A DNA stretch of 64,000 bases from Massilia putida (GCF_001941825.1 NZ_CP019038.1:2480001-2544000); one strand, 5' to 3'. Positions 10,268-19,660 are shown, numbered from the stretch's first letter. Program-made: numbers and translations. The notes: generated from the sequence alone by a model not told the origin.

Positions 10268-11521
10268 ATGACCACGACCATGCACAAGATCGCCCTGATC
10301 CTGTTCGTGCTCGCCCTGCTGCACACGTTCGCCACGCGCCTCTTCGAAGTCCTGGCGCACCGCCATCCGCGCCATGCCGGGCTGTTCCACCTGCTCGGCG
10401 AAGTGGAAGTCGTCTTCGGCTTCTGGGCGTTCGTGCTGATGCTCGCGATGGCCTTCGTCGACGGCAGCGCCGCCGCCATCGACTACGCGGAATCGCGCCA
10501 CTACACGGAACCGCTGTTCGTGTTCGCCGTGATGGTGGTGGCAGCGTCGCGCCCGGTGCTGGAGGCCGCGCGCGCCCTCGTGCGCCTGCTCGCGCGGCTG
10601 CTGCCGCTGCGCACGGAAATCGCGCAGACGTGGCTCGGCCTCGCGCTCGTGCCGCTGGCCGGCTCGCTGATCACGGAGCCGGCCGCGATGACGCTCGCGG
10701 CGCTGATGCTGGCGCCGTCCGTGTTCCGCGCCGGAATGCCGGAATGGCTGAAATACGGGGCGCTGGGCGTCCTGTTCGTCAACGTGTCGATCGGCGGCAC
10801 CCTGACGTCGTACGCCGCGCCGCCGGTGCTGATGGTGGCCGGCGCGTGGGGGTGGGACAGCGTCCACATGCTGACGCATTTCGGCTGGCGCGCGTTCATC
10901 GCCGTGCTGGCCAACGCCAGCGTCGTGACATTCCTGCTGCGCCCCCACCTGCGTCCGCTGGACGTGTCGATCGAGGGCGAAGCGCCCGTGCGCATGCCGG
11001 TCCTCGTGACCTTGACCCATCTGGCGGTGCTGACGGCGATCGTGCTGCTGGCCCACCATCCCGTGCTGTTCGCCGGCATCTTCCTGCTGTTCCTCGGCAT
11101 CACGCAGGCCTACCCGCGCTACCAGGACGCGCTGATCCTCAAGGAAGGCCTCCTGGTCGGTTTCTTCCTCGCCGGCCTCGTCGTGCTGGGCGGGATGCAG
11201 CAATGGTGGCTGCAACCCATCGTCGCGAAACTGGAGCCCACCTTCCTATTCTTCGGCGCGCTGGGCCTGACCGCCATCACGGACAACGCCGCGCTGACCT
11301 ATCTCGGCTCGCTGATCGCCGGCCTGTCCGAGCGCGCGCAATACATGCTCGTGGCGGGCGCGGTGGCGGGCGGCGGGCTGACCGTCATCGCCAACGCCCC
11401 GAACCCGGCCGGCGTGGCCCTGCTGCGGCGCGGCTTCAACGACGAATCGATCGGGGCCGTGGGCCTGCTGCTGGGCGCGCTGGCGCCCACTTGTGCGGCG
11501 GCCGTGTTGTTCTTGTTGTAA
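10268..11521 (+). CDS. Putative Na+/H+ antiporter family membrane protein
   Basis: A 417-residue membrane protein with about eleven hydrophobic segments. It resembles the putative Na+/H+ antiporter family (ion transporter superfamily): LITEPAAMTLAALMLAP, NVSIGGTLTSYAAPPVLMVA and LTAITDNAALTYLGSLI are typical conserved stretches with buried polar residues. Ion selectivity is not shown. The start at 10268 follows GAGGAACCCCGCCC. The 60-base gap from the quinone reductase leaves co-transcription open. Confidence 0.82.
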   Translation: MTTTMHKIALILFVLALLHTFATRLFEVLAHRHPRHAGLFHLLGEVEVVFGFWAFVLMLAMAFVDGSAAAIDYAESRHYTEPLFVFAVMVVAASRPVLEAARALVRLLARLLPLRTEIAQTWLGLALVPLAGSLITEPAAMTLAALMLAPSVFRAGMPEWLKYGALGVLFVNVSIGGTLTSYAAPPVLMVAGAWGWDSVHMLTHFGWRAFIAVLANASVVTFLLRPHLRPLDVSIEGEAPVRMPVLVTLTHLAVLTAIVLLAHHPVLFAGIFLLFLGITQAYPRYQDALILKEGLLVGFFLAGLVVLGGMQQWWLQPIVAKLEPTFLFFGALGLTAITDNAALTYLGSLIAGLSERAQYMLVAGAVAGGGLTVIANAPNPAGVALLRRGFNDESIGAVGLLLGALAPTCAAAVLFLL

Positions 11522-11567
11522 CGTATTCCCTGGAACGGGACCCTCCACGTCCCGCAGCGAGGGAAAC

Positions 11568-11996
11568 ATGGATCAAGACCTGCTGGTCAGCAAGACGGGC
11601 ACCATCGAGCGCTGCTGCAAGCGTGCCCGCGACGAATACGAAAAAGACCCGACCACCTTCGTCGGCGACATCACGCGCCAGGACGCGGCCACGCTGAACG
11701 TGATCCGCGCCTGGGAAGCGGCCGTCGAGATGGGCGACCACGTGCTGGCCGACCGCGGCCTGGGTCCGGCGCACGACGAGCGCGAGATCATCACCCTGCT
11801 GGCCGACCACGGTTGGATCGAGCCTGCGCTGGCCGAAGACCTCAAGCGCACGGGCGAATTCTGCCGCGCCGAGTGGGATTACCAGGCCGCGCCGCTGCCC
11901 GCGCTGGTGACCATCATCAAGCGCGGGCTGGACGATTTCGAGGTGTATGCGCGCGCCCTGCTGGCCGGCGCGGCGGACGACGCCCCGGCCGGATGA
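11568..11996 (+). CDS. HepT-like (DUF86) protein with degenerate toxin motif
   Basis: The 142-residue protein follows the HepT/DUF86 pattern: LLVSKTGTIERCCKRARDEYEKDP, then DITRQDAATLNVIRAWEAAVEMGDHVLADRGLG. HepT proteins are the toxin half of HepT-MntA systems and use an R-x4-H-x-Y motif. Here the matching segment is GEFCRAEWDYQ: the tyrosine is kept (Y105), but by-eye alignment puts W103 at the histidine and F98 at the arginine. No MntA-type nucleotidyltransferase lies next to it. It may be a domesticated or inactive form. The ATG at 11568 has a GAGGG site. It stands 91 bases ahead of the DUF2760/Hsp70 operon. Confidence 0.7.
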   Translation: MDQDLLVSKTGTIERCCKRARDEYEKDPTTFVGDITRQDAATLNVIRAWEAAVEMGDHVLADRGLGPAHDEREIITLLADHGWIEPALAEDLKRTGEFCRAEWDYQAAPLPALVTIIKRGLDDFEVYARALLAGAADDAPAG

Positions 11997-12087
11997 CCCG
12001 TGCGGACCGGCCCTGTTGTCGAACTGATTACTGTCTAACTGGTATCATGCGCCCTTTGACGAACCACGCCCCAAACACCACAAGACC

Positions 12088-12672
12088 ATGAGCCAACCGA
12101 CCAACCTGCCATCCTTCTGGAGCCGGCTGTCCCTTGCCTTCGGCGCCTTCTTCAAGACCCTGGGCGACGCCGAGTTCGCCGCGCGCGTGCGCGACGACCA
12201 GGTGGGCCCGACCGTCGTTCCCTCACCTGCACCTGCGCCCGCCCCGGCCGTCGAACCGAAGCCGGCCCCGGCGCCCGCCCCGCTGCGCATCGCCACGCCG
12301 GACGCCGCCCTGCAGCTCCTTGGCCTCCTGCAGCGCGAAGCGCGCCTGATCGACTTCGCCAACGAAAACATCACCGTCTATGCGGACGCCGACATCGGCG
12401 CCGCCGCCCGCCTCGTGCACGAGGGTTGCGCGCGCGTGCTGCGCGAGCACTTCACCATCGAGCCCGTGCGCGGCGAGCTGGAAGGCGCGCGCATCACGCT
12501 GCCGGAAGGCTTCGACGCCGCCAGCGTGCGCCTGACCGGCAACGTCGTCGGCAAGGCCCCGTTCACCGGCACGCTGTCGCACCGCGGCTGGCGCGCCCGC
12601 GATGTGCGCCTGCCGCAGCTGGCCGATAAGCACGACGCCAGCATCATCGCCCCCGCGGAGGTGGAACTGTGA
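12088..12672 (+). CDS. DUF2760 family protein, Hsp70-associated
   Basis: A 194-residue protein. Residues 1-40 are an amphipathic N-terminus (SFWSRLSLAFGAFFKTLGDAEFA), residues 47-70 are a proline/alanine linker, and the rest is the DUF2760 domain (LLGLLQREARLIDFANENITVYADADIGAAARLVHEGCARVL). DUF2760 genes are repeatedly found beside unusual Hsp70 genes, and here the stop codon overlaps the GTG start of one. No biochemical role is established. An adaptor or client-delivery part for the two Hsp70s is a fair guess. Confidence 0.85.
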   Translation: MSQPTNLPSFWSRLSLAFGAFFKTLGDAEFAARVRDDQVGPTVVPSPAPAPAPAVEPKPAPAPAPLRIATPDAALQLLGLLQREARLIDFANENITVYADADIGAAARLVHEGCARVLREHFTIEPVRGELEGARITLPEGFDAASVRLTGNVVGKAPFTGTLSHRGWRARDVRLPQLADKHDASIIAPAEVEL

Positions 12673-14528
12673 ATGACGCGACCAACAACGATGCCCGCTA
12701 CGCCATCGGCATCGACCTCGGCACGACGCACAGCGCGCTGTCGTACGTCGACCTGCAGGCGAGCGACGGCGAAAAAGCCGACCAGGGCGTGCTGGGCATC
12801 CCGCAGTTGAGCGCCCCCGGCACCGTCGAGGCGCTGCCGCTGCTGCCCTCGTTCCTGTACCTGCCGCATCCGGAAGAACTGGCGCCGGGCGAACTCGCGC
12901 TGCCGTGGACGAACGGTCAACCGGCGCCCGTCGTGGGCGAGATGGCGCGTTCGCGCGGCGCAGGCACGCCGATCCGCCTCGTGTCGTCGGCCAAGAGCTG
13001 GCTGAGCCACCCGAGCGTGGACCGCCGCGCCGCGATCCTGCCGACGGACGCGCCGGGCGAAGTCGAGCGCGTGTCGCCGCTGGCGGCCTCCACGCGCTAC
13101 CTCGAACACCTGAAGGCCGCATGGAACGCGGCGCACCCGGACGCGCCGTTCGAACGGCAGGTCGTCACCGTGACGATCCCGGCATCGTTCGATCCGGCCG
13201 CGCGCGAACTGACGGCGGAAGCGGCGCGGCATGCCGGCTACGGCAGCCCCACGCTGCTGGAAGAACCGCAGGCCGCGCTGTACAGCTGGATCGAAGGCAG
13301 CGGCGGCCGCTGGCGCAAGCAAGTGAAAGCGGGCGACATCGTGCTCGTCGTCGACGTCGGCGGCGGCACGAGCGACTTCTCGCTGATCGCGATCCTCGAG
13401 CGCGACGGCAACCTGGAACCGCACCGCGTCGCCGTCGGCGACCACATCCTGCTGGGCGGCGACAATATGGACCTCGCGCTGGCCCACCTCGTCGCGCGCA
13501 AGCTGCAGGCGAACGGCACGCAGCTGGACGCCTGGCAGATGCGCGCCCTCACCTACGCCTGCCGCGGCGCCAAGGAACACCTGCTGGCGGATGCCGATGC
13601 GACCACGTGGCCCATCGTCGTGCCGAGCCGCGGCTCGAAGCTGATCGGCGGTTCGATCCGCACCGAACTCACGCGCGACGAAGTCACGACGTTCATCACG
13701 GACGGCTTCTTCCCGCGCGTGGAAGCGAGCGCGCGTCCCGCGACGCGCACGCGCGCCGGCCTGACGCAGGTCGGCCTGCCGTACGCGCAGGACGCCGCCA
13801 TCACGCGCCACCTGGCCGCCTTCCTGGGCCGCCAGGCCGGCGCGACGGCGGCGCTGGAAGGCTTCAACGGCAACGTCGGTCCGGACCACACCTTCCTGCA
13901 CCCGAGCGCCGTGCTGTTCAACGGCGGCGTGTTCAAGTCGCACATCCTCGCCAAGCGCGTGATGGACACCATCAACGACTGGCTGACCACCGAAGGCGCG
14001 GAACCGGCACGCATGCTGGAAGGCGCCGACCTCGACCTGGCCGTCGCGCGCGGCGCCGCCTACTACGGCTATGCGCGGCGCGGCGGCGGCGTGCGCATCC
14101 GCGGCGGCACGGCCCGTTCGTACTACGTCGGCGTCGAGTCGTCGATGCCCGCCATCCCCGGCTTCGAACCGCCGCTGGAAGCGCTGTGCGTGGCGCCGTT
14201 CGGGATGGAAGAAGGCAGCGAGCTGGAACTGCCGGGCCAGGAATTCGGCCTCGTCGTCGGCGAGCCCGTGCACTTCCGCTTCTTCGGTTCGTCCGTCCGC
14301 CGCCAGGACCATATCGGCGACGTGCTCGAATCGTGGAGCCCGGACGAGCTGCAGGAATTGAACGAGATCCAGGCGACCCTGCCGGCGGAAGGCCGCACGC
14401 CGGGCGACGCGGTGCAGGTGAAACTGCATGCCGTGGCGACGGAAGCGGGCACGCTGGAGCTGGTGGCCGTCGCGCGTGACGGGCAGCGCTGGAAGGTCGA
14501 GTTCGACGTCCGCAGCACCGAGCAGTGA
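12669..14528 (+). CDS. Non-canonical Hsp70 family protein (first of a tandem pair)
   Basis: The 619-residue protein carries an actin-like ATPase domain: phosphate-1 AIGIDLGTTHSALSYVD near residue 12, connect-1 EEPQAALYSWIEGSG, phosphate-2 VVDVGGGTSDFSLIAI near 228, and the adenosine-side LFNGGVFKSH. The classic DnaK substrate domain and lid are not recognisable in the C-terminal part. The start is a GTG at 12669 overlapping the DUF2760 stop by four bases; a nearby ATG is out of frame. The next Hsp70 overlaps its stop the same way, so all three are probably translated together. Confidence 0.93.
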   Translation: MNDATNNDARYAIGIDLGTTHSALSYVDLQASDGEKADQGVLGIPQLSAPGTVEALPLLPSFLYLPHPEELAPGELALPWTNGQPAPVVGEMARSRGAGTPIRLVSSAKSWLSHPSVDRRAAILPTDAPGEVERVSPLAASTRYLEHLKAAWNAAHPDAPFERQVVTVTIPASFDPAARELTAEAARHAGYGSPTLLEEPQAALYSWIEGSGGRWRKQVKAGDIVLVVDVGGGTSDFSLIAILERDGNLEPHRVAVGDHILLGGDNMDLALAHLVARKLQANGTQLDAWQMRALTYACRGAKEHLLADADATTWPIVVPSRGSKLIGGSIRTELTRDEVTTFITDGFFPRVEASARPATRTRAGLTQVGLPYAQDAAITRHLAAFLGRQAGATAALEGFNGNVGPDHTFLHPSAVLFNGGVFKSHILAKRVMDTINDWLTTEGAEPARMLEGADLDLAVARGAAYYGYARRGGGVRIRGGTARSYYVGVESSMPAIPGFEPPLEALCVAPFGMEEGSELELPGQEFGLVVGEPVHFRFFGSSVRRQDHIGDVLESWSPDELQELNEIQATLPAEGRTPGDAVQVKLHAVATEAGTLELVAVARDGQRWKVEFDVRSTEQ

Positions 14529-17347
14529 CCCGCACTCCAGCAGCCCGCGTCGGCATCGATCTCGGCACCACCAACACGGTGCTGGCCTATGCCGACGCCG
14601 GCTCCGAGCACGTCGCCACGTTCGAGATTCCGCAGCTGGTGGCGCCCGGTGAAGTCGGCACGGCGCCGCTGCTGCCGTCGAACCGCTACCACCCGCTCGA
14701 CGGCGAACTCGCCGCGGACGCGCTGCAGCTGCCGTGGTCCGAGCCGGACGTCGGCGGCGTGGCGCGCGTGGCCATCGGCCGTCTCGCGCGCAGCCTCGGC
14801 GCGGCATCGCCGGGGCGGCTCGTCGCCTCCGCAAAAAGCTGGCTGTCGCATCCGGGCGTGGACCGCACGGCGCCCATCCTGCCGTGGGGCGCGCCGGACG
14901 ACGTGCCGAAAGTCTCCCCGCTGGCCGCCAGCGCCAGCTATCTCGCGCACCTGCGCGCGGCATGGAACCAACGTTTCACCGACCGCCCGCTGGAACGGCA
15001 GCAGATCGTCCTCACCATCCCCGCCTCGTTCGACGAAGGCGCGCGCGCCCTCACCTTGGCCGCGGCGCGCCTCGCGGGCCTGGCCGACGTGCGCCTGCTG
15101 GAAGAACCGCAGGCCGCGCTGTACGACTGGCTGCAGCGCCACCGCGCAACCTTGGCCGCCGACCTCGCGGATGCGAAACTGGTGCTCGTGGCCGACGTGG
15201 GCGGCGGCACCACCGACTTCACGCTGGTGAAGGTCGAGCTGAAGGACGGGGAACCGGCGCTGGCGCGCATCGGCGTGGGCAACCACCTGATCCTCGGCGG
15301 GGACAATATGGACCTCGCCCTCGCCCACCTGGCCGAATCGCGCCTGGGCGAAGGCCAGCGCCTGTCGGCCGGCCGCCTCGCGCAACTGACGGAACGCTGC
15401 CGCGCCGCGAAGGAACAGCTGCTGGCGCCCGACGCGCCGGACGAAGTCGGCGTCACCTTGCTCGGCGGCGGCTCTCGCCTCATCGGCGGCAGCCGCTCGG
15501 CCACGATCGCGAAAGCGGACGTCGAGCGCATCGTGCTGGACGGCTTCTTTCCCCTCAATGAAACACAGGAAGGCCCGCAGCGGGCGCGCGCCGGCATCGT
15601 CGAATTCGGCCTGCCGTATGCGAGCGACCCGGCCATCACGCGCCATCTGGCGGGCTTTTTGCGCCAGCACGCGCAGGCGGCGCGCGAGGCGCTGGGCAGC
15701 GCCGACGATGATGAGCGCCTGCCGGTACCGGACACGCTGCTGCTGAACGGCGGCGTGTTCCGCGGCGAGGCGCTGGCGCGCAGGCTCGCCGACGTGCTGT
15801 CCGCGTGGCGCGGCGCGCCCGTGCGCGTGCTGCACAATGCCGATCCGGACGTCGCGGTCGCGCGCGGCGCCGTCGCGTACTCGCTCGCGCGGGCCGGACT
15901 CGCGCCCGCCATCGAGAGCGGGTCGGCGCGCAGCTACTACCTGCTGCTGGATGAAGGCCAGGGCGAACGCAAGGATGGGAAACTGAGCGCCGTGTGCGTG
16001 CTGCCGCGCGGCGCCCGCGCCGGCGCGGAGATCACGCTGGCGGAACGCAGCTTCGCCCTGCGCGTGGGCCGGCCCGTGCGCTTCCACCTCGTGTCCACGG
16101 TGGCCGATGCGTCCGCGGCGGGCGATCTCGTCGACCTCGATCCCGCCGACGTCGTGCGCCTGCCCGCGATCGCCACCGTGCTGCAAGCGCAGGACGCCAA
16201 GACCGGCGCAAGGGGTAGCGAAATTCCGGTGCAGCTCGCGGCCGCGCTGTCGGAACTCGGCACGCTGGAGATGTTCTGCGTGGCCGAGGATGGCAGCGGC
16301 CAGCGCTGGCGCCTCGAATTCGACCTGCGCGGCGACGCCGATGCGCAGTCCACCGCGGAAGCCCCGCATCCGCAATTGGACGAGGCCATCAAACGCATCG
16401 ACCGCATCTTCGGCGCGCGCAACCAGCAGGTCGAGGTGCGCGAAGTGCGCCAGCTGCGCGGCGCGCTCGAACACGTGCTGGGCGGGCGCGAACGGTGGGA
16501 GACACCCTTGCTGCGCCGCCTGTTCGATGCATTGATGGAACGCGCGAAAGGCCGGCGCCGCTCGGCCGAGCACGAACGCGTGTGGCTGAACCTGGCCGGC
16601 TGGTGCCTGCGGCCGGGCTTCGGCGATCCGCTCGACGACTGGCGCATCCAGCAGCTGTGGGCCCTGTTCCCGGCCGGCGCGCAATACGTCAAGGACAGCC
16701 AGGTGCGCGCCGAGTGGTGGACCTTGTGGCGGCGCGTGGCCGGCGGCCTGTCGACACAAGCGCAGTTGCGCCTGCTCGACGACTTCGCGTTCAACCTGCA
16801 GGCCGAACCCGGCGAGCGCGCGCAGCGGCCCGTCACGCTCGTCGACGGCAGCGAGGACGACATGCTGCGCCTGGGCGCGTCGCTGGAGCGCATCCCGGCC
16901 GCGTACAAGGCCGAGATCGGGGATTGGATGGTCGGCCGCATCATGGCGATTCCGCCGTCGCCGAAACCCGATGCGAAGGCGGCGGCCACGTATGCGCGCT
17001 ACTTGTGGGCGCTCGCGCGCGTGGGCGCACGCCAGCCGCTGCACGGCAGCGCGCACGAGGTGGCGCCGCCTATCGCTGCCGGACGCTGGCTGACGGAGCT
17101 CATGACGCTGGACTGGAAGCGGATCGAACCGGCCGGCTTCGCGGCCGCCCACCTCGCGCGCAAGACGGGCGACCGCACGCGCGACATCGACGACGACCTG
17201 CGCGCGCAGGTGCTGCAGCGGCTGGCCTCGGCCGGCGCGCCGGCCGGCTGGTCGGCGCTGGTGCGCGACGTCGTCGAGCTGGACCAGGAAAGCAGCACGC
17301 GCATGTTCGGCGACGCGCTGCCGCCGGGGCTCAAGCTGCTGCGCTGA
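14525..17347 (+). CDS. Hsp70 family protein with C-terminal DUF3731-like domain (second of pair)
   Basis: A 940-residue protein. Residues 1 to about 600 are a second Hsp70 module closely resembling the upstream one: VGIDLGTTNTVLAYAD, EEPQAALYDWLQ, ADVGGGTTDFTLVKVE, LLNGGVFRGEALARR. The remaining 330 or so residues form a helical extension that looks like the DUF3731 (DnaK-related) domain, including HPQLDEAIKRIDRIFGARNQQ, WVWLNLAGWCLRPGFG-like and KYARYLWALAR-like stretches. It starts at GTG 14525 in a GTGA overlap. A role in protein folding or complex remodelling is inferred; the substrate is unknown. Confidence 0.92.
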   Translation: MTRTPAARVGIDLGTTNTVLAYADAGSEHVATFEIPQLVAPGEVGTAPLLPSNRYHPLDGELAADALQLPWSEPDVGGVARVAIGRLARSLGAASPGRLVASAKSWLSHPGVDRTAPILPWGAPDDVPKVSPLAASASYLAHLRAAWNQRFTDRPLERQQIVLTIPASFDEGARALTLAAARLAGLADVRLLEEPQAALYDWLQRHRATLAADLADAKLVLVADVGGGTTDFTLVKVELKDGEPALARIGVGNHLILGGDNMDLALAHLAESRLGEGQRLSAGRLAQLTERCRAAKEQLLAPDAPDEVGVTLLGGGSRLIGGSRSATIAKADVERIVLDGFFPLNETQEGPQRARAGIVEFGLPYASDPAITRHLAGFLRQHAQAAREALGSADDDERLPVPDTLLLNGGVFRGEALARRLADVLSAWRGAPVRVLHNADPDVAVARGAVAYSLARAGLAPAIESGSARSYYLLLDEGQGERKDGKLSAVCVLPRGARAGAEITLAERSFALRVGRPVRFHLVSTVADASAAGDLVDLDPADVVRLPAIATVLQAQDAKTGARGSEIPVQLAAALSELGTLEMFCVAEDGSGQRWRLEFDLRGDADAQSTAEAPHPQLDEAIKRIDRIFGARNQQVEVREVRQLRGALEHVLGGRERWETPLLRRLFDALMERAKGRRRSAEHERVWLNLAGWCLRPGFGDPLDDWRIQQLWALFPAGAQYVKDSQVRAEWWTLWRRVAGGLSTQAQLRLLDDFAFNLQAEPGERAQRPVTLVDGSEDDMLRLGASLERIPAAYKAEIGDWMVGRIMAIPPSPKPDAKAAATYARYLWALARVGARQPLHGSAHEVAPPIAAGRWLTELMTLDWKRIEPAGFAAAHLARKTGDRTRDIDDDLRAQVLQRLASAGAPAGWSALVRDVVELDQESSTRMFGDALPPGLKLLR

Positions 17348-17356
17348 ACAACTCGT

Positions 17357-17484
17357 TCGTCGTTCCCGCGCAGGCGGGAATCCATGCCGAGCTACGGAAT
17401 TCGGTACGCCTGAAGCACTGCAATATGCTTAACAGACCGACTTCGGAGGCTCGGTATGGGCCCCCGCCTGCGCGGAGGCGGCGG
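17357..17484. repeat. Intergenic repeat family 1, copy A
   Basis: Begins with TCGTTCCCGCGCAGGCGGGA followed by ATCCATGC, and ends with GGTATGGGCCCCCGCCTGCG and a GC-rich tail. The inner part shares GGAATTCGGTACG-like and GACTTCGGA blocks with copy C at 39701-39825. Ends are complementary (TTCCCGCGCAGGCGGGAA is itself a hairpin). It lies between the second Hsp70 and the yghU-like gene. Confidence 0.75.
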
Positions 17485-17557
17485 ATTGCGGCGCCAGCAC
17501 GAACATGACTTTTCGGGCATCATTTCTTCTCCCACCGAGCCACAGAGGAGAAGTGCA

Positions 17558-18418
17558 ATGTCCGACCCCACGAACCCGTTCGCGACCCCGTACGTCCCGC
17601 CGCGGGTCTGGTCCCCCGCGACGCCCTCGGGCGGCGCGTTCGCCAGCATCAACCGCCCGGTCGCGGGCAAGACCCACGAGCAGGAACTGCCGGTCGGCAA
17701 GCATCCGCTGCAACTGTATTCGCTGGGCACGCCGAACGGGCAAAAGGTCACCATCATGCTCGAGGAGCTGCTGGCCGCCGGCCACGCGGGCGCCGAATAC
17801 GACGCCTGGCTCATCAAGATCAACGAAGGCGCCCAGTTCGGCAGCGGCTTCGTCGAGATCAATCCGAACTCGAAGATTCCGGCCCTCGTCGACCGCAGCC
17901 ACCAGCAACCCGTGCGCGTGTTCGAGTCCGGCTCCATTCTCGTGTACCTCGCGGAAAAATTCGGCAGCGCGTTCCTGCCGCAAGACATCCCGGCCCGCAC
18001 GGAAACCTTCAACTGGCTGATGTGGCAGATGGGCTCGGCGCCATTCGTCGGCGGCGGCTTCGGCCACTTTTACGCGTATGCGCCGGAAAAACTGGAATAT
18101 CCGATCAACCGCTACGCGATGGAAACGAAGCGCCAGCTGGACGTGCTCGACCGCCTGCTGGCCGAGCGCCGCTTCGTCGCCGGCGACGAGTACACCATCG
18201 CCGACATGGCGATCTGGCCGTGGTACGGCGGCCTCGTGCTGGGCGAGCTGTACGACGCCGGCGAATTCCTGGCCGTGCACCAGTACCAGCAGGTGCGGCG
18301 CTGGGCCGACGAGATCCGCGCGCGCCCGGCCGTGATCCGCGGCCGCAAGGTCAACCGCGTGCGCGGCAAACCCGAGGAACAGGTGCCCGAACGCCACGAC
18401 GCGTCGGACCTCGACTGA
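17558..18418 (+). CDS. yghU: Glutathione-dependent disulfide-bond oxidoreductase, YghU-like
   Basis: A 286-residue glutathione-transferase-fold protein. The N-terminus MSDPTNPFATPYVPPRVW and thioredoxin-like part (LQLYSLGTPNGQKVTIMLEEL, PNSKIPALVD, VFESGSILVYLAEK) match YghU/nu-class GSTs, followed by an all-helical C-terminal domain (NWLMWQMGSAPFVGGGFGHF, DMAIWPWYGG). These bind two glutathiones and reduce disulfides in the cytoplasm. The ATG at 17558 follows an AGAGGAGAAG ribosome site. It is a monocistronic-looking gene. Confidence 0.93.
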   Translation: MSDPTNPFATPYVPPRVWSPATPSGGAFASINRPVAGKTHEQELPVGKHPLQLYSLGTPNGQKVTIMLEELLAAGHAGAEYDAWLIKINEGAQFGSGFVEINPNSKIPALVDRSHQQPVRVFESGSILVYLAEKFGSAFLPQDIPARTETFNWLMWQMGSAPFVGGGFGHFYAYAPEKLEYPINRYAMETKRQLDVLDRLLAERRFVAGDEYTIADMAIWPWYGGLVLGELYDAGEFLAVHQYQQVRRWADEIRARPAVIRGRKVNRVRGKPEEQVPERHDASDLD

Positions 18419-18629
18419 TCTGCGGCCGCGCGCTCTTTCTCCGTGTCTAACGCGCGCATGACGATCCCGATAGTCGCTACTATCGCCCGGTCGGCGCTGG
18501 CATTTCGCGAGACCGCCGGACCGCGTTCGCACACGATTGACTGAACGCAAACGCGTCCCGACCGGTCCCCTTACCCTGGATGGGTTGCCGCACCGACGGC
18601 CCTGCAATCATCGATACCAGGAGGACGAG

Positions 18630-19313
18630 ATGACGTACGCAGATCGCGACAAATACGGCATGTACAAAGCCACGGACACCAGCTCGGGCCATGCCGGCCC
18701 CGGCCCGGCGCTGATGGGCGCCGACACCCTCATCGGCGACAGTGTCGTCAACGCCAACGACGACGACCTGGGCGACATCAAGGAAATCATGCTCGACATG
18801 CAGACCGGCCAGGTCGCCTACGCCGTGCTGTCCTTCGGCGGCTTCCTGGGCATGGGCGACAAGCTGTTCGCCGTGCCCTGGCAGGCGCTGCACCTCGACA
18901 CCGTCAACAAGCGCTTCGTGCTCGACATCGACAAGCAGCGCTTGCAGAACGCCCCGGGCTTCGACAAGGATGCCTGGCCCGACATGGGCGACGCCCAATG
19001 GGCCCAGCAAATCCACACCTTCTACGGCACCGACCCGACGCGCCCCGGCGCGCCCAGCATGGGACCGAACGTGGCGATGCGCGGGATGGTCGGCGGGTCC
19101 GGCGCAGGTGCCGGCACGGGCGCGGGCGCCGGCATGGGCTCGATGGGCGCCGGCCACGCAGGCTCGGCCGGCACGGGCGCGGGCACGGGCACCGGCACGG
19201 GTGCCGGCAGCGGGCTCTCGGGCGGCGGTGCCGGGGGCAGCCTCGACCCGCAGTCCGGGACGACCGGCAGCGACACGGACCTGAGCAAGATCCGCGGCAG
19301 CAACCTCGGCTGA
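18630..19313 (+). CDS. PRC-barrel domain protein with glycine-rich tail
   Basis: A 227-residue protein. Residues about 25-100 form a PRC-barrel (ALMGADTLIGDSVVNANDDDLGDIKEIMLD, FAVPWQALHLD), a small beta-barrel found in ribosome maturation and photosynthetic proteins and in many stress-related proteins. Residues about 150-215 are a low-complexity run of Gly, Ala, Thr, Ser and Met. The chosen ATG at 18630 has a perfect AGGAGGA site; the longer reading upstream has none. Such proteins are frequently general-stress genes, but no function can be named. Confidence 0.88.
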   Translation: MTYADRDKYGMYKATDTSSGHAGPGPALMGADTLIGDSVVNANDDDLGDIKEIMLDMQTGQVAYAVLSFGGFLGMGDKLFAVPWQALHLDTVNKRFVLDIDKQRLQNAPGFDKDAWPDMGDAQWAQQIHTFYGTDPTRPGAPSMGPNVAMRGMVGGSGAGAGTGAGAGMGSMGAGHAGSAGTGAGTGTGTGAGSGLSGGGAGGSLDPQSGTTGSDTDLSKIRGSNLG

Positions 19314-19660
19314 CGGCCTGAACGGCACGCCAGCAACACCCCACCCGCTCACGGCCGGCAGTGCCGGCCGTGAGCGGTATGGCGCCCCATCACGCCCCTC
19401 AATACGTGTTGTTACTAACTTGTAATCTCAACAGTGCATCGTTTTTCCATGCATTCTGGCAGACTGACGGGATGCAATATTTACGAATCAACACCTTCAT
19501 GACACAAACGCGTGCAACGCGGACGTCATTGAAATCTGCTAATTCTTAACAAAAGCTTTACCCAACTTTACAGTCGCGGCCGTTCTACCACGGCCATTCG
19601 CCCTCTACAATCACCGAATCGTCCACATGACCATCCGCCCTTCGACTTCGACATCGCACC
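19314..19660. other. Intergenic region with a strong hairpin
   Basis: About 350 bases between the PRC-barrel gene and the glycosyltransferase. The first part has a perfect 15-bp inverted repeat (separate entry). The right two-thirds are AT-rich and presumably hold the promoter of the glycosyltransferase, but no hexamers stand out enough to mark. No credible reading frame. Confidence 0.4.
19346..19376. terminator. Perfect GC-rich hairpin after PRC-barrel gene
   Basis: CGCTCACGGCCGGCA at 19346-19360 pairs perfectly with TGCCGGCCGTGAGCG at 19362-19376 around a single central base. It lies 33 bases after the stop codon. No T run follows, so it is either an unusual terminator, a transcript-stabilising 3' hairpin, or a palindromic repeat. 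Confidence 0.5.

Noticed and set aside
9452..11215. Minus-strand 587-residue frame over the quinone reductase and antiporter
   Set aside because: Shadow frame rich in Arg, His and Gln; the plus-strand genes have family motifs and ribosome sites.
17457..17508. Continuation of the second Hsp70 reading into the repeat
   Set aside because: Alternative frames through repeat copy A read on for some 50 codons but carry no domain; the in-frame stop at 17345-17347 is used.
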